Source: Streptococcus castoreus DSM 17536 (GTDB taxonomy: Bacteria; Bacillota; Bacilli; Lactobacillales; Streptococcaceae). From it: a stretch of 54,021 nt of DNA. A program made the position numbers and the translations under genes. This document shows positions 1 through 8,995 of this stretch, in pieces. The first letter of the stretch is position 1, and every line of letters starts with the position of its first letter. The notes under the pieces were generated by a model. The model ran no database searches. It was not told the DNA's origin and saw only the letters and a list, made by a program, of their open reading frames with translations. The DNA is taken from NCBI RefSeq assembly GCF_000425025.1, contig NZ_AUKZ01000011.1, positions 1 through 54,021 of the forward strand, read 5' to 3'.

Positions 1-1171
1 AACACTAAGTTTGGTGATAATCCAGTATTCTTTGGTTAGGTGGTTTGACCTAGATAAAACTGGGGTGAGCAAGGTCAACCTTCAAGTCGTTTGGTTCACT
101 GCGTCCTCGGGGATCATGTGATACTCAAATCACCATACTACCCCAGAAGGAGCATATCAATAAAATCTTCCATTTCTTTTCAATCTCGGCTAACTGGCAA
201 CAAAACACCAAGAATAAAATCGTGACCCGGAGATAGCGAATTTACAAAGGCTGACGGTGGTCTAATTTATCACAATGAATAGCAAGAAAAATAATAAAAT
301 CAATCAAAGTATTCACCTCATTTCTAGTTTGCCTCTTTGGTCGATCTTGTCACTATAAAACTCGTTTTTCAAAATAAAGTTTCCTTAACACAAGGGTTGA
401 GAGACTGGAGTCTTTTGAATAAAGTGTGTCAAAACAATAACACAATCTTTGTAAAAATCATAGATTATGGTTCCACTTTCAAGGGGTAGCATATCTGAAT
501 GTTGAAGTTGCTCACGATAAGGTCATAATTCTAAAAGTGGGCGACCTATCTCTAAAACAACCTCTTTTCCAACTTTGATCGTTCTTTAGTCTCCACAAGA
601 CTCTGAGTTATTATTTTGGGACTGGTTAATAGAGTTCCATCCATGTCAAAGGAAATTAAGTGGTATAATACTCTCCTCCTGGCATTGTGACAGATGCCCT
701 AATTGGCATTATTAAATATTCTGCAAAGTATTTTCCACAGTTTCTTGAATGCTAGATTGATGTTTCGTAAAAAAAGTGGTCATGCCATAATATAGTAGCA
801 AAACCACTTAACCTGTGTGATAAATACTTAGTTCCTGATGTAAAAAATCCAAGTCAGTAAAGGCAGTTTTTATTTCCCACTCCTTTGGTCTTTCTCAAAT
901 TAAATCATCTGGATCGGGTCCTTAGAATAGCTTTGGAGCATCCCTACTTCAAGTGCTTTGATGAAAATCATTGCCATCATTTCTATTCTTCAAAGACATT
1001 TAGTAAACCCATTGTACGTTTGTAGCTAATAGTTGCCTATCATTCACGATGTATTCGCGACTTTTTGTATAGACAATTCCATTCATCCTGACTCTTTAAA
1101 AGAGCAGTTATTGGCATATCCCTAATCACTTGGAACTGAGATCCCCTTACATTGTTAGGAGTTTTCTAAAA
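1..1171. other. Decayed region without intact genes
   Basis: There is no credible intact gene here. Minus-strand reading gives short protein-like stretches broken by stops and frame changes. One is recognisable (HAD phosphatase remnant, listed separately). Another at about 850-1100 resembles part of a regulator but I cannot assign it. The region looks like old chromosomal or element DNA decaying downstream of the ABC transporter operon. Confidence 0.6.
416..660 (-). pseudogene. Remnant of Cof-type HAD phosphatase
   Basis: Read leftwards on the minus strand, 637-656 encodes ISFDMDGTLLTSPK, the first motif of HAD-superfamily Cof/YidA sugar phosphatases with the catalytic DxD. In a different frame, 525-551 gives EIGRPLLEL (family: ATGRP) and 416-483 gives LESGTIIYDF, in the order expected for this family. 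Stops and frameshifts separate the pieces, and no start or C-terminal motif survives. The family match is by eye; the gene is clearly dead. Confidence 0.55.
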
Positions 1172-1798
1172 CTAGCAATTTGTTAGGCTATCACTTGATA
1201 AATTCAGTGAAACATCGGCAAGTTTCGAGATTTCTCTGCTATGCGTTACCATGATGACACATTTCTTTTTCTTGTGCGCATATTCCTTAAGTAGGCTAGT
1301 TACTTCATTTGCAATGTCAAAATCTAAATTTCCAGTAGGTTCATCTAAAAGAATTGTTGGCGTATTGGAGACTAATGCTCTGGCGATAGCTACTCGTTGC
1401 TGTTGCCCACCTGACAACTTGAGAATGTTTCGTGAAAGCAGTTCTTCTTCCAATCCTAATTCCAACAGAAGTGCTTTATCTGCCTTTGGATTGACTAGTT
1501 GAATATTTTCAAGCGGGGTTAAATAATCTAATAAATTATAGTTTTGAAAGACCAAAGAGATATTCTGTTTTCGATGATTAGCATAGCCTACTTCTCTAAT
1601 ATCTTGATGTTTAAATAACACCTGACCATCTGTAGGCGTATCTAACCCTGCCATTAATGATAATAATGTCGTTTTTCCTGAGCCAGACTTTCCTAAGATC
1701 GTGTAAAACTTTCCTGCTTCAAACTCATAATTAATATTATTCAAAGTATTACTTTGATTACCTTTGTAGCAATAACTCACATTTTTTAATTCTAACAT
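1172..1798 (-). CDS. ABC transporter ATP-binding protein (Vex2/MacB-like)
   Basis: A 208-residue ATPase. Walker A GKSGSGKTTL lies near residue 37, the Q-loop is LVFQNYNLL, the signature LSGGQQQRVAIARAL and Walker B ILLDEPTGNLD. Size and motifs match the LolD/MacB/Vex2 subfamily that pairs with FtsX-type permeases. It is the last gene of a three-gene minus-strand operon, 11 nt after the upstream permease. The ATPase would power export or extracytoplasmic mechanotransmission by the two permeases. The substrate is unknown; the S. pneumoniae Vex system and bacteriocin exporters are the nearest analogues I can name. Confidence 0.9.
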   Translation of the reverse strand: MLELKNVSYCYKGNQSNTLNNINYEFEAGKFYTILGKSGSGKTTLLSLMAGLDTPTDGQVLFKHQDIREVGYANHRKQNISLVFQNYNLLDYLTPLENIQLVNPKADKALLLELGLEEELLSRNILKLSGGQQQRVAIARALVSNTPTILLDEPTGNLDFDIANEVTSLLKEYAHKKKKCVIMVTHSREISKLADVSLNLSSDSLTNC

Positions 1799-1809
1799 TG
1801 ATTTACCTC

Positions 1810-3162
1810 TTATGACATTCTCGATAATATTTCTTTCGGCTTGTATCTAAAAACGACTAAACTGGAACCTAAAATTGAAAGTAAGATAATACCACTTCCT
1901 ATAGCAGATACTGTTAACATTTCCTTACTTGTTATTGTGACATCTATTTTCTTGATGGTTTGCATTAGCATATCTGTTTCTGGGTCTGCACCGTAGTTCA
2001 TCCCACCCATTTCTTTTGCCACACCTGCCCTAGCAGATCGTGAAGCTTGATACACCATCATATCTCCAACCTTTTGTCCAAGGACATTTCCACTGACAAA
2101 TGCTAGTGAGAAAGCTAGGACAGCTACAACCATAACCTCTATAGTGTACTGTAGAACAATATTAATCTTTGATTTTCCTAGTGCTAGCAAGATTCCAATT
2201 TCATGTGACCTGTCTCCAACCCAAGAAAATAATGTTAACATCAGCAACACAACAGAGGTGACAATAATTCCACTGATTAAGTGTTTTGAAAATTCATTTA
2301 AGATGTCTATACTTTTTTCATAAGTTCGAAGTGAGTTGTCTTTTGAAGTGAGTTCATACTTAGACCAATCAATTTTTTGCTTTTCAACCAAAGCTTTTAG
2401 GGGTTCTACCTGGGCACCTCTTTTTAGTTGGAATGTAGACTGCGCATAGTAGGCTTGTCCTTCCTTATAACCATATAAATCCTTTAGTAATTGCTCATCA
2501 CCAAGAACGGAATTTTCCAACATTTCATAAGGATAATTTGCTTTTGTCGCTGTTCGTCCTTTAAAAATTCCTATTATTGTGGTATTAATCGGTTTTTTAT
2601 TCTGAGGATTTCTGAGGGGATCTCCTACCATAGGTAATGTATCTCCTACTTTTAATTTGTTTAGTTTTGCAAAATCCTCATGAACCATAACAGCATGCTT
2701 GTCTTTTGGGGTTATATGTCGTCCCTTAGATAAACGAACCATACCGACCACAAATTTTGTATCCATCTCTGAATAATTGCTACTGCTGACAGTTACGATA
2801 TTTTCCTTATACTCCTCTTCGCTAGTGCCTTTTCTAACAATCCCATGATTCGGTAAATTGGCAAACGCAGTCATCAAGTTACTAACTTTCTCAATTGATG
2901 AGTGTTTGGCTATTTCTTTTATGATCCCTTCTGGTATTTCCCCCGATCCGTATCCATCACCAATAAGTTGGGTATAATTATTTGAAATTTGCAACGTGTA
3001 AGAAGACCTATCTGAAAAGCTATGCTTTGCACTCAATCCAGCTTTTCTAATTGAAATACCAACTAATAAACCAGTCACTACTACCCACAGTGTTAAAAAC
3101 AGTATGACTGATTTGGTCTTTTTTCTTGTAACGTAGAGTAAGGCTCTTTTAAATATATTCAT
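1810..3162 (-). CDS. FtsX/MacB-type ABC transporter permease
   Basis: A 450-residue membrane protein. One N-terminal membrane segment (about residues 15-38) is followed by a large extracytoplasmic domain. Three more hydrophobic segments follow near 295-315, 340-365 and 420-442. This is the FtsX-like layout. SHEIGILLALGKSKINI is the typical coupling-helix region that contacts the ATPase. It lies 10 nt after the other permease, so the two are co-transcribed. The pair plus ATPase resembles Vex1-Vex2-Vex3, but gene order here is permease, permease, ATPase. Confidence 0.85.
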   Translation of the reverse strand: MNIFKRALLYVTRKKTKSVILFLTLWVVVTGLLVGISIRKAGLSAKHSFSDRSSYTLQISNNYTQLIGDGYGSGEIPEGIIKEIAKHSSIEKVSNLMTAFANLPNHGIVRKGTSEEEYKENIVTVSSSNYSEMDTKFVVGMVRLSKGRHITPKDKHAVMVHEDFAKLNKLKVGDTLPMVGDPLRNPQNKKPINTTIIGIFKGRTATKANYPYEMLENSVLGDEQLLKDLYGYKEGQAYYAQSTFQLKRGAQVEPLKALVEKQKIDWSKYELTSKDNSLRTYEKSIDILNEFSKHLISGIIVTSVVLLMLTLFSWVGDRSHEIGILLALGKSKINIVLQYTIEVMVVAVLAFSLAFVSGNVLGQKVGDMMVYQASRSARAGVAKEMGGMNYGADPETDMLMQTIKKIDVTITSKEMLTVSAIGSGIILLSILGSSLVVFRYKPKEILSRMS

Positions 3163-3172
3163 TAATCAACTC

Positions 3173-4399
3173 CTAAGTCATCATCGTGAGTATTTGTTTT
3201 GGTTTTAACCGAACGATTGAGTAGGCTGAAACAATAACCGCTATAATACAAATCATCGTTCCCATTAAATACAATGAAAAGACATCTTGTAGCCCAACCG
3301 TAATAGTAATATCCTTGAATCTTTCCGCATAGATGGCACTTTCTTGAAATGTTGACGAAACGACGCCACCATTTATCTGCGCCATTAACGTTTTAAATAG
3401 CTGTTGCCCAACCAATGTTCCAAAAACAATAGAAATGCCAAAAGAAACCGAGCTGACGAGTACAACTTCTATTAAATAATGTCCGATTATTTCCAATTTG
3501 CTTTTGCCAACAGAAAGCAAAATTCCGGTCTCTCGCACCCTGTTAGCAATCCAACGTTTTAGGATGACTACTAAGATAGTTGTGGCAAATATCGCTACGA
3601 TAATTATGATTTTACTGACTAGATAATACAGTGTCACGATATTTTTATAAGTTTCTCCATGAAAATCGACTGCCGTTTTAACACTTAATTTAGACCAGTC
3701 TAACCTCCATTGTTTTATTGACTCTATGACAGAATTAACTAGCTTAGACTCTTTAACAGTCAATACAATTGTAGAATAGCCTTGCTTTCCATTTAAAGAA
3801 TTAATCACATTTTCATTAGTGATAATGGTGTTTTCAATGGTACTTTTTTGAATGGCAGTAGCCTTCCCAGACTGCTTAAATAAGCCTATAATTTCCAATT
3901 TGCGACCTTTAACAGTAAGATAACTTCCAATTTTTAACTGATTTAGCTTGGCAAATGATTCGTGAACTAATATTTTATTCACATCGTCATTTTTTAGCCC
4001 TCGACCGCTAGCTAATAATAATTGTTTTTCATTGAAAGATTTTATACGTGTACTATCACTATAAGCTACAATGGTCAAAGAAGGATCATTCGTTTCCACT
4101 TCCTTATGTTTCACATACTTAACATCTGCTTTTTCCTTAATTTCTCTACTGGCATCAACAGTTTCGGTAATTTTTGCCGTTTTTATTGCGTTAAATGCCT
4201 CTTTAGGCCAGATACCACCATCTTTGCTTATTAAATAAATCGTCTTTTCTTGCTTGGATATGACTTTTTTTTCTAAAGAACTCTTAATCCCCATAAGGCT
4301 AATTAAGGCAGTTCCTAACAATAACATAACAAGACTTAAAATAATTGTTTTGCTTTTCTTTCTTTTTAAATAAATCCAACTGAGATCAAATAAATTCAC
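3173..4399 (-). CDS. FtsX/MacB-type ABC transporter permease
   Basis: A 408-residue paralogue of the neighbouring permease with the same layout: N-terminal membrane segment about 15-37, extracytoplasmic domain, three C-terminal membrane segments. RVRETGILLSVGKSKLEI is the conserved coupling region. It is the first gene of the operon. The start is GTG at 4399, with AAAGGATG just upstream acting as ribosome binding site. Sequence upstream is decayed and gives no clear regulator, unlike S. pneumoniae vex where vncRS is adjacent. Confidence 0.85.
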   Translation of the reverse strand: MNLFDLSWIYLKRKKSKTIILSLVMLLLGTALISLMGIKSSLEKKVISKQEKTIYLISKDGGIWPKEAFNAIKTAKITETVDASREIKEKADVKYVKHKEVETNDPSLTIVAYSDSTRIKSFNEKQLLLASGRGLKNDDVNKILVHESFAKLNQLKIGSYLTVKGRKLEIIGLFKQSGKATAIQKSTIENTIITNENVINSLNGKQGYSTIVLTVKESKLVNSVIESIKQWRLDWSKLSVKTAVDFHGETYKNIVTLYYLVSKIIIIVAIFATTILVVILKRWIANRVRETGILLSVGKSKLEIIGHYLIEVVLVSSVSFGISIVFGTLVGQQLFKTLMAQINGGVVSSTFQESAIYAERFKDITITVGLQDVFSLYLMGTMICIIAVIVSAYSIVRLKPKQILTMMT

Positions 4400-5140
4400 T
4401 GTTGCATCCTTTCCATTTATCTAAATATAGTAAGTGTGTGGCAATCGTCTAGAAAATAGTAACAAATAAAACTAAATTTTACCTTAAAAAATTATTGCAT
4501 TTTATTGCCACCAAAACGTTATCACTAATCATTTTTTAAAATTCCTCCCTTTAATCTAATAACAGCCACATCATAAAGTCATCAAAAATAAACCACTAAC
4601 TTGAGAAAAGGCAATACCTGTCCCTTTACAAGAATATCAAATTGTCATTAAACTGCCTTAATCTCTTATGAAAATCAACTAACATTAAGAATGAGCGGAG
4701 ACAGCAGCCTGTCAAATGATTTATCAACTCTAAAATGTTAGATAAGCCCTAAACGATGAAGAACGCAAACGCATAAACTTGAGAGGACTGGTCATTTTCA
4801 TTATTTTTTAAATAGAATGGCACACTAAAGGTATAAAATCCCCTGTCCGATAACACCAAATTTATGACTATTAACACATGACAATGACCGACTGGCAAAT
4901 CACAACACCTTAGAAATAATGACTAATTAGATTATAACAGGACAAGTCAATTTTTAATAGCTATACTAAAGACATTTTCAGATTGACTGGCTTTTTTACA
5001 CATTATAAACAAAAGCCTGTTTCTAATTAAAGCAAAAAGCAACAGTTTTAATGCCATTGCTTTTTATCTTGTAGAGATAGTCTGAATAAAATATAATTGT
5101 CTAAAATATTAGAAAAGCTATCTCGTGTACGTTCGCTATA
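4400..5140. other. Non-coding, decayed spacer
   Basis: I find no gene on either strand. The part nearest 4400-4560 must hold the promoter of the leftward ABC operon. The rest is AT-rich sequence with scattered stops in every frame. Confidence 0.5.
5034..5068 (+). terminator. Terminator-like hairpin
   Basis: AAAAAGCAA (5034-5042) pairs with TTGCTTTTT (5057-5065), with a T-rich tail. The stem is simple and A/T heavy. No intact gene precedes it, so it is probably a leftover. Confidence 0.4.
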
Positions 5141-5145
5141 GCACA

Positions 5146-5430
5146 AATCAAACAATCTTGCCACTAGAAATTGATTCCTGTTTGGCACAAGACCATATTA
5201 TCTTTACTAGTTAATGAATTTGAAGAGGACTATTTTGCTGCATTTTATCACATTTTGACCATTGTCTGATCATCCCAAAATACTCCTATCTGCCCTCTTA
5301 TTTGCCTATTTTCAAGGTGTCTTTTCAAGACAAAACCGAGAAACTCATGATTAAAAATATAGCCAGATACTATCTAACTGGTCAAATTTGTTGTTTTTTA
5401 TCGTACCATCAGTCATTTTCGTGTGACTAA
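5146..5430 (+). pseudogene. IS1182-family transposase remnant
   Basis: Piecewise translation gives LPLEIDSCLAQDHIIF, then HPKILLSALLFAYFQGVFS, then KLMIKNIARYYLTGQ and YRTISHFRV. Order and spacing match the N-terminal half of IS1182-type transposases (LP.d..Ip.dH, HP.mLL..llyaY..g..S.R, .YlaG, t...FR). Several frameshifts and a stop separate the pieces. It ends abruptly where similarity to the ICE tcpE gene begins (5444). Confidence 0.5.
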
Positions 5431-5443
5431 TAGTACTGACTCT

Positions 5444-5635
5444 ACTGGTATATCCCTTATAAACTCGCCAAATTTTATACAGAATATGAACCACAAGGAA
5501 AGAAAATGCACGTTTTCTTATGGGATTATATCTGTTATATCATTGACTTTCGTCTCAATCGTAAAGCGATTTATCATGAAGATAGAATGAAAATGATGGA
5601 TGAAGAAGAAATAGTCTTTGAAAAAACAGATTTAT
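5444..5635 (+). pseudogene. Truncated tcpE (conjugation gene) remnant
   Basis: This stretch is nearly identical to the 3' part of the intact tcpE-like gene at 45448-45638 in the ICE of this window, with only scattered substitutions. The 5' half is gone, replaced by the IS1182-like remnant. The stop codon is lost because the IS3 fragment is joined at the last codons. It shows the leftmost element once had an ICESt3/Tn916-type transfer module. The rest of that module between tcpE and the integrase has been deleted. Confidence 0.85.
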
Positions 5636-5856
5636 ATATGAAGCGAAGCGAGATTATCAAAGAGTATGACTTGACCCCGTCTAGCTTTGACAAGTGGGTT
5701 AAACAAGCAAGAACAACTGGTTCCTTCAAAACGATTGATAATCTGACAGATGAGCAGCGTGAGTTGATGGAACTTAGAAAACGCAACAAAGAGCTTGAAA
5801 TGCAGGTTGATATCCTAAAGCAAGCGGCGGTGATTATGGCACGAAAAGGGAAATAA
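5506..5856 (+). pseudogene. Chimeric ORF: tcpE tail fused to IS3 OrfA
   Basis: An open 116-codon frame. Its first 43 codons are the end of tcpE and the rest is IS3 OrfA lacking its first helix: SEIIKEYDLTPSSFDKWVKQ is the second half of the HTH, followed by the leucine-rich ELRKRNKELEMQVDILKQAA. The join is at 5636. The fusion is an accident of truncation. OrfA ends at a slippery CGAAAAGGGAAATAA, the usual site of frameshifting into OrfB. Confidence 0.7.
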
Positions 5857-6660
5857 TCACCGCTAACAAGGACAAATACAGCATTTCGGCCATGTGTAGA
5901 TGTTTAAATATTCCGCGTTCCAGCTATTACTACAAGGCTGTAGTGCCAGTATCTGAGACACAACTTGAAGCAATGGTGAAACGTATTTTCGTTGAGAGTA
6001 AGTCCAGATACGGCGCCAGGAAAATCAAGAAATGTCTAGAAGCTGAAGGTTTGACACTATCTCGCCGTCGGATTCGTCGCATCATGAAGAGATTGAATTT
6101 GGTTTCTGTTTACCAGAAGGCTGCCTTCAAACCGTATGCTAAAGGGAAGAATGAAGCACCTATTCCAAATCTCTTAGCCAGACAATTTAAGCAAAAAAAG
6201 CCACTTGAAGCGATTGTAACGGACTTGACTTATGTCCGTTACAATCGCTGGGCTTATGTTTGTTTGATTCTTGACCTCTTTAATCGTGAAATCATTGGCC
6301 TATCCCTTGGTTGGCACAAGACTGCCGACCAAGGGATAGGCCATTCAAAGCATTCCTTATGCTCTGACCAAAGTCAAGCTCTTCCATTCTGATCGTGGTA
6401 AGGAGTTTGATAATGCCTTGATTGATGAGATGTTAGAAGCCTTTGGCATCACACGTTCGCTGAGTCAAGCGGGTTGTCCTTATGACAATGCGGTAGCTGA
6501 GAGTACCTATCGTTCCTTTAAGCTTGAGTTTATCAACCAAGAAACCTTCCACTCTCTGGAAGAATTAACCCTTAAAACCAAGGATTATGTCCACTGGTGG
6601 AATCACCATCGCATCTACGGCAGTCTCAATTACCAAACACCAATGACTAGGTGAGTCATT
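5636..6660 (+). mobile_element. Truncated IS3-family insertion sequence
   Basis: Two overlapping transposase frames (orfA, orfB) of an IS3-family element. The left end, including the orfA start and about 30 N-terminal residues, is missing. The right end stops a few residues short of the usual orfB C-terminus. I could not find matching terminal inverted repeats. A small hairpin (AACACTTT/AAAGTGTT at about 6669-6698) follows. The element is immobile as it stands. Confidence 0.75.
5850..6654 (+). pseudogene. IS3 transposase OrfB, frameshifted
   Basis: DDE-type integrase core. It starts with the conserved ISAMCRCLNIPRSSYYY and continues through TDLTYVRY (first Asp) and NREIIGLSLGWHKTA. The frame then breaks at about 6323-6342 and resumes as HSDRGKEFDNALIDEML (second Asp) and AESTYRSFKLEF (Glu). 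It ends NYQTPMTR at 6654, short of the family's usual KRLIA-type end. The break coincides with a near-perfect 20-bp inverted copy of the preceding sequence (see findings). Confidence 0.8.
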
Positions 6661-6783
6661 GCTTAATAAAAACACTTTATAAATTTTATACAGAAAAGTG
6701 TTGCCTTTTCAATCTCAAGAAAGAGATAAAAAATAAATTTGTGTAGTTATTAACTACAACATTATTATACGAGGAGGAAAACT

Positions 6784-7056
6784 ATGCAAGTTATTTTACC
6801 AAAAGAGCAGACTAAAGAAATTCAACTTTTTATAGCAAATCTTATTAAAGATGAGATTGAACCCGTTAAAGAAGATTCAGGAAAAATTAGTCCTTTTTTA
6901 AATAAAAAGCAAACCTGTCAGTATCTGGGAATTTCAAATAATACGCTGGATATCTGGATAAGGAAGGGAATGCCGTATATTCGGATTGGAAAAACAATTC
7001 AATTTGACAAAGATAGTATCCGTAGGTGGATGATACAACTGGAAAATCACTTTTGA
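6784..7056 (+). CDS. Excisionase-like HTH protein (Xis)
   Basis: A 90-residue protein. FLNKKQTCQYLGISNNTLD and WIRKGMPYIRIGKTIQFDKD form the helix-turn-helix plus wing of the excisionase/HTH_17 family. GAGGAGG precedes the ATG. It lies 54 nt upstream of the integrase, the usual Xis-Int order. A close copy is at 52197-52469 in the ICE. It probably bends DNA at the attachment ends and biases recombination toward excision. Confidence 0.8.
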   Translation: MQVILPKEQTKEIQLFIANLIKDEIEPVKEDSGKISPFLNKKQTCQYLGISNNTLDIWIRKGMPYIRIGKTIQFDKDSIRRWMIQLENHF

Positions 7057-7110
7057 TTTCATTATAATAAAGTCATGGTAATTTTCTAGCTCAGTAAAAA
7101 GGAGATTACT

Positions 7111-8334
7111 ATGACAATTACAAAAACAGCAAATGGTTCTTATCGTTTAAAACTCTATGTCCCGACAGAAGTTAGGTCATCTCTAGGGATTTCAGGAAAT
7201 TACTACGATAGGCGGTTTAAAACAAAGAAGGAGGCTAAAGAAGCCGAATTACAGATTTTAATAGATATTAACACTATCCAAAAAGGAGGTGCATTACCAC
7301 ATCAAGCAATCAATGGAGATATTCTCTTTAAAGATTTTTATCATAATGTCTGGTGGGAAGCTTATAAAGCAGGTCAAACAACTTCAACAAATAAGCCACC
7401 CGCTCTCCCAACAATTGACAATACGGAAACCATCTTTAGGTTACATATATTGCCAATGTTTGGAAATTATTCCGTTAAATTTTTAAATCAGAATAAAATG
7501 GTTGTTTTAAATTTGATGACTGCCAAGGCTAATGAATACGCAAATTTTAAGGTCATACATAGTTATATTAATTCAATTTTTGACTGGGCAGAGGAATTAG
7601 AATATATTGAAATGAACCGTTTATCTAAAACAATCAGTCGTATTAAGTCTACTAAGAAAATCAAATTACAAGAAGCCAAACGAGATGAGGATTTGTACCT
7701 TACTTTAAGTGAGTTACAGGAATGGTTTGAAGCATTTCGAGAAGACCTAGAAAACAAAAGATTGTCGCTTAAAGACTATGTTTTATTTTTTACAACCTTT
7801 ATCTTGAATGATCGTAAATCCGCAAGCTATGCTCTACAGTGGAAACACATTCTTTTTGAAACATCTGAAATTAGTTTGATTCAAGCTTTGGATAAATATA
7901 AGAATCCCAAATCTACTAAGGGTGAAAAGAAAACAATTTTTGGTATTCCACAAGAATTGTCTATTCTCTTACATCAATGGAAGGGTCAACAAAAGGTGGA
8001 ATTAGCAAAATTTGGTATCATTCAAACTCTTGAACAATATGTGTTTACTTATATTGATACCAAGGGCAATGTGAATAGCCCTCTGCATGCAGATTACCTT
8101 AATAACAAAATGAAATCTGTAGAACGTCGTTATAAAAACCTTAGACATTCCACTCCTCACATGTTAAGACATACTGGTGCCACCTTAGCTAAACAAGCTG
8201 GTATGTCCTTAGAATCCATTTCAGAAGCTTTAACACATAGTGATTTGAGCACAACAAAGATTTATGTTAACACTTCAAATGTTGTTCCACTTAGTGCTGG
8301 CGAAGCTACTTACAAAGAACTCAAAAACAAATAA
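7111..8334 (+). CDS. Tyrosine recombinase (integrase) of decayed element 1
   Basis: 407 residues. The N-terminal arm-binding domain covers about 1-60 and a core-binding SAM-like domain about 75-185; the catalytic domain follows. Conserved catalytic positions seen are R in NDRKSASYAL, HxxR in HMLRHTGATLA, H in LTHSDLS and the nucleophile Y in TTKIYVN. It is a close paralogue of the ICE integrase at 52524-53747 and has the same downstream repeats and attachment core. The frame is intact, so it could still act on its own end or on those of the ICE. Confidence 0.92.
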   Translation: MTITKTANGSYRLKLYVPTEVRSSLGISGNYYDRRFKTKKEAKEAELQILIDINTIQKGGALPHQAINGDILFKDFYHNVWWEAYKAGQTTSTNKPPALPTIDNTETIFRLHILPMFGNYSVKFLNQNKMVVLNLMTAKANEYANFKVIHSYINSIFDWAEELEYIEMNRLSKTISRIKSTKKIKLQEAKRDEDLYLTLSELQEWFEAFREDLENKRLSLKDYVLFFTTFILNDRKSASYALQWKHILFETSEISLIQALDKYKNPKSTKGEKKTIFGIPQELSILLHQWKGQQKVELAKFGIIQTLEQYVFTYIDTKGNVNSPLHADYLNNKMKSVERRYKNLRHSTPHMLRHTGATLAKQAGMSLESISEALTHSDLSTTKIYVNTSNVVPLSAGEATYKELKNK

Positions 8335-8343
8335 GGTAAAAAT

Positions 8344-8371
8344 GAGGTGAATTTTGAGGTGAGTTTTTCAA
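8344..8371 (+). repeat. Direct repeats, probable integrase arm sites
   Basis: GAGGTGAATTTT and GAGGTGAGTTTTTCAA stand in tandem just after the integrase. The same pair is at 53757-53784 after the ICE integrase, and a single AAGGTGAATTTTTCAA is at 28473-28488 near the ICE left end. Position and repetition fit arm-type binding sites of this integrase, by analogy with Tn916 DR-2 repeats. Confidence 0.55.
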
Positions 8372-8380
8372 AAAGTGCAC

Positions 8381-8413
8381 AAAAAACACCCAATGAGGTA
8401 AACATTGAGTGTT
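8381..8413 (-). terminator. Terminator facing rpsI-side transcription
   Basis: CACCCAATG (8387-8395) pairs with CATTGAGTG (8403-8411) with one mismatch. On the minus strand it is followed by six T. It lies just beyond the S9 stop codon in the attachment core, so it would end leftward transcripts coming through an rpsI joined at this site. Confidence 0.6.
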
Positions 8414-8435
8414 TGTAATCGTTGTTGTAAAACCC

Positions 8436-8453
8436 TTCTTAACGTTTTGAGAA
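8436..8453. repeat. Attachment site core (att, rpsI 3' end), element 1 / IME1 junction
   Basis: TTCTTAACGTTTTGAGAA. On the minus strand this encodes QFSKR and stop, the C-terminus of S9. Identical or nearly identical cores are at 17012, 28316 and 53850. Only about the last eight S9 codons survive on the right side of this copy. Confidence 0.85.
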
Positions 8454-8480
8454 CTGACTAGTTTTGGTTCACTTGATTAT

Positions 8481-8585
8481 TTAAAACCAAATCCCTTTAA
8501 AATCAACGTTTCTAAAATGAAAAATCACTAAAAATCTTATTTATAGACAAATATTTAAACCTAAACGGTATCAAAAAGGTATCAA
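8481..8585 (+). repeat. IME1 left end, repeated at window end
   Basis: Positions 8481-8581 match 53921-54021 with about one mismatch. The segment ends with the tandem GGTATCAAAAAGGTATCAA (8567-8585). A related tandem stands at the right end of IME1 (16922-16943) and, as GGTTATCAAAA twice, at the left of IME2 (17168-17189). These are probable arm-type sites of the IME integrase family. Confidence 0.75.
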
Positions 8586-8594
8586 TTTTCTGTA

Positions 8595-8620
8595 GTTTCG
8601 GAGCTTATAAAATAAACGAA
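8595..8620 (+). repeat. IME 26-bp motif, copy 1 of IME1
   Basis: GTTTCGGAGCTTATAAAATA begins here. The complement recurs at 15047-15077 and 15680-15707 in IME1, and a variant set of three occurs in IME2. See findings. Confidence 0.6.
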
Positions 8621-8624
8621 AGCT

Positions 8625-8648
8625 ATCTCAATCAGTTGGGATTTTTTT
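8625..8648 (+). terminator. Rho-independent terminator
   Basis: ATCTCAA (8625-8631), loop TCAG, TTGGGAT (8636-8642), then a T tract. It insulates the toxin-antitoxin operon from transcription entering across the attachment site. Confidence 0.55.
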
Positions 8649-8649
8649 A

Positions 8650-8677
8650 TTGACTTTTTTTATGTATATGAGATAAT
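8650..8677 (+). promoter_or_regulatory. Promoter of RelB/ParE operon
   Basis: TTGACT (8650-8655), 16 nt, then GATAAT (8672-8677) preceded by a TG. The antitoxin RBS AAGGAG (8693-8698) and ATG (8708) follow at normal distances. Confidence 0.6.
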
Positions 8678-8707
8678 TAAGAAAATTACATAAAGGAGTT
8701 ACATAAC

Positions 8708-8995
8708 ATGGTTACAGTAGAAAAAAACAGAGCTGTCACATTCCAAGCTAACAAAGAACTAGTAAGCGAAGCAATGACAGTATTAAACAAGAAAAATTTA
8801 ACCTTATCATCTGCTTTAAGATTATTCCTACAAAATGTCGTTGTCACAAATGAGGTTGACTTATTGACGGAAGAGGAGCTAGAGAAAGAAAAACTTTTCA
8901 AGCAATTTCAAGCTGAAATCAGCAAAAATATTGAGGATGTTCGTCAAGGGAAGTTTTATACCTCTGAAGAAGTGAGGGCTGAACTTGGACTATAA
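8708..8995 (+). CDS. RelB/DinJ-family antitoxin
   Basis: A 95-residue protein. The N-terminal half (NRAVTFQANKELVSEAMTVL, then LTLSSALRLFLQ) is a ribbon-helix-helix DNA-binding fold of the RelB/DinJ type. The C-terminal half is acidic and probably wraps the toxin. It has AAGGAG at a good distance and its own promoter. The stop codon overlaps the toxin start by 11 nt, so the pair is translationally coupled. The antitoxin would also autorepress the operon. Confidence 0.82.
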   Translation: MVTVEKNRAVTFQANKELVSEAMTVLNKKNLTLSSALRLFLQNVVVTNEVDLLTEEELEKEKLFKQFQAEISKNIEDVRQGKFYTSEEVRAELGL

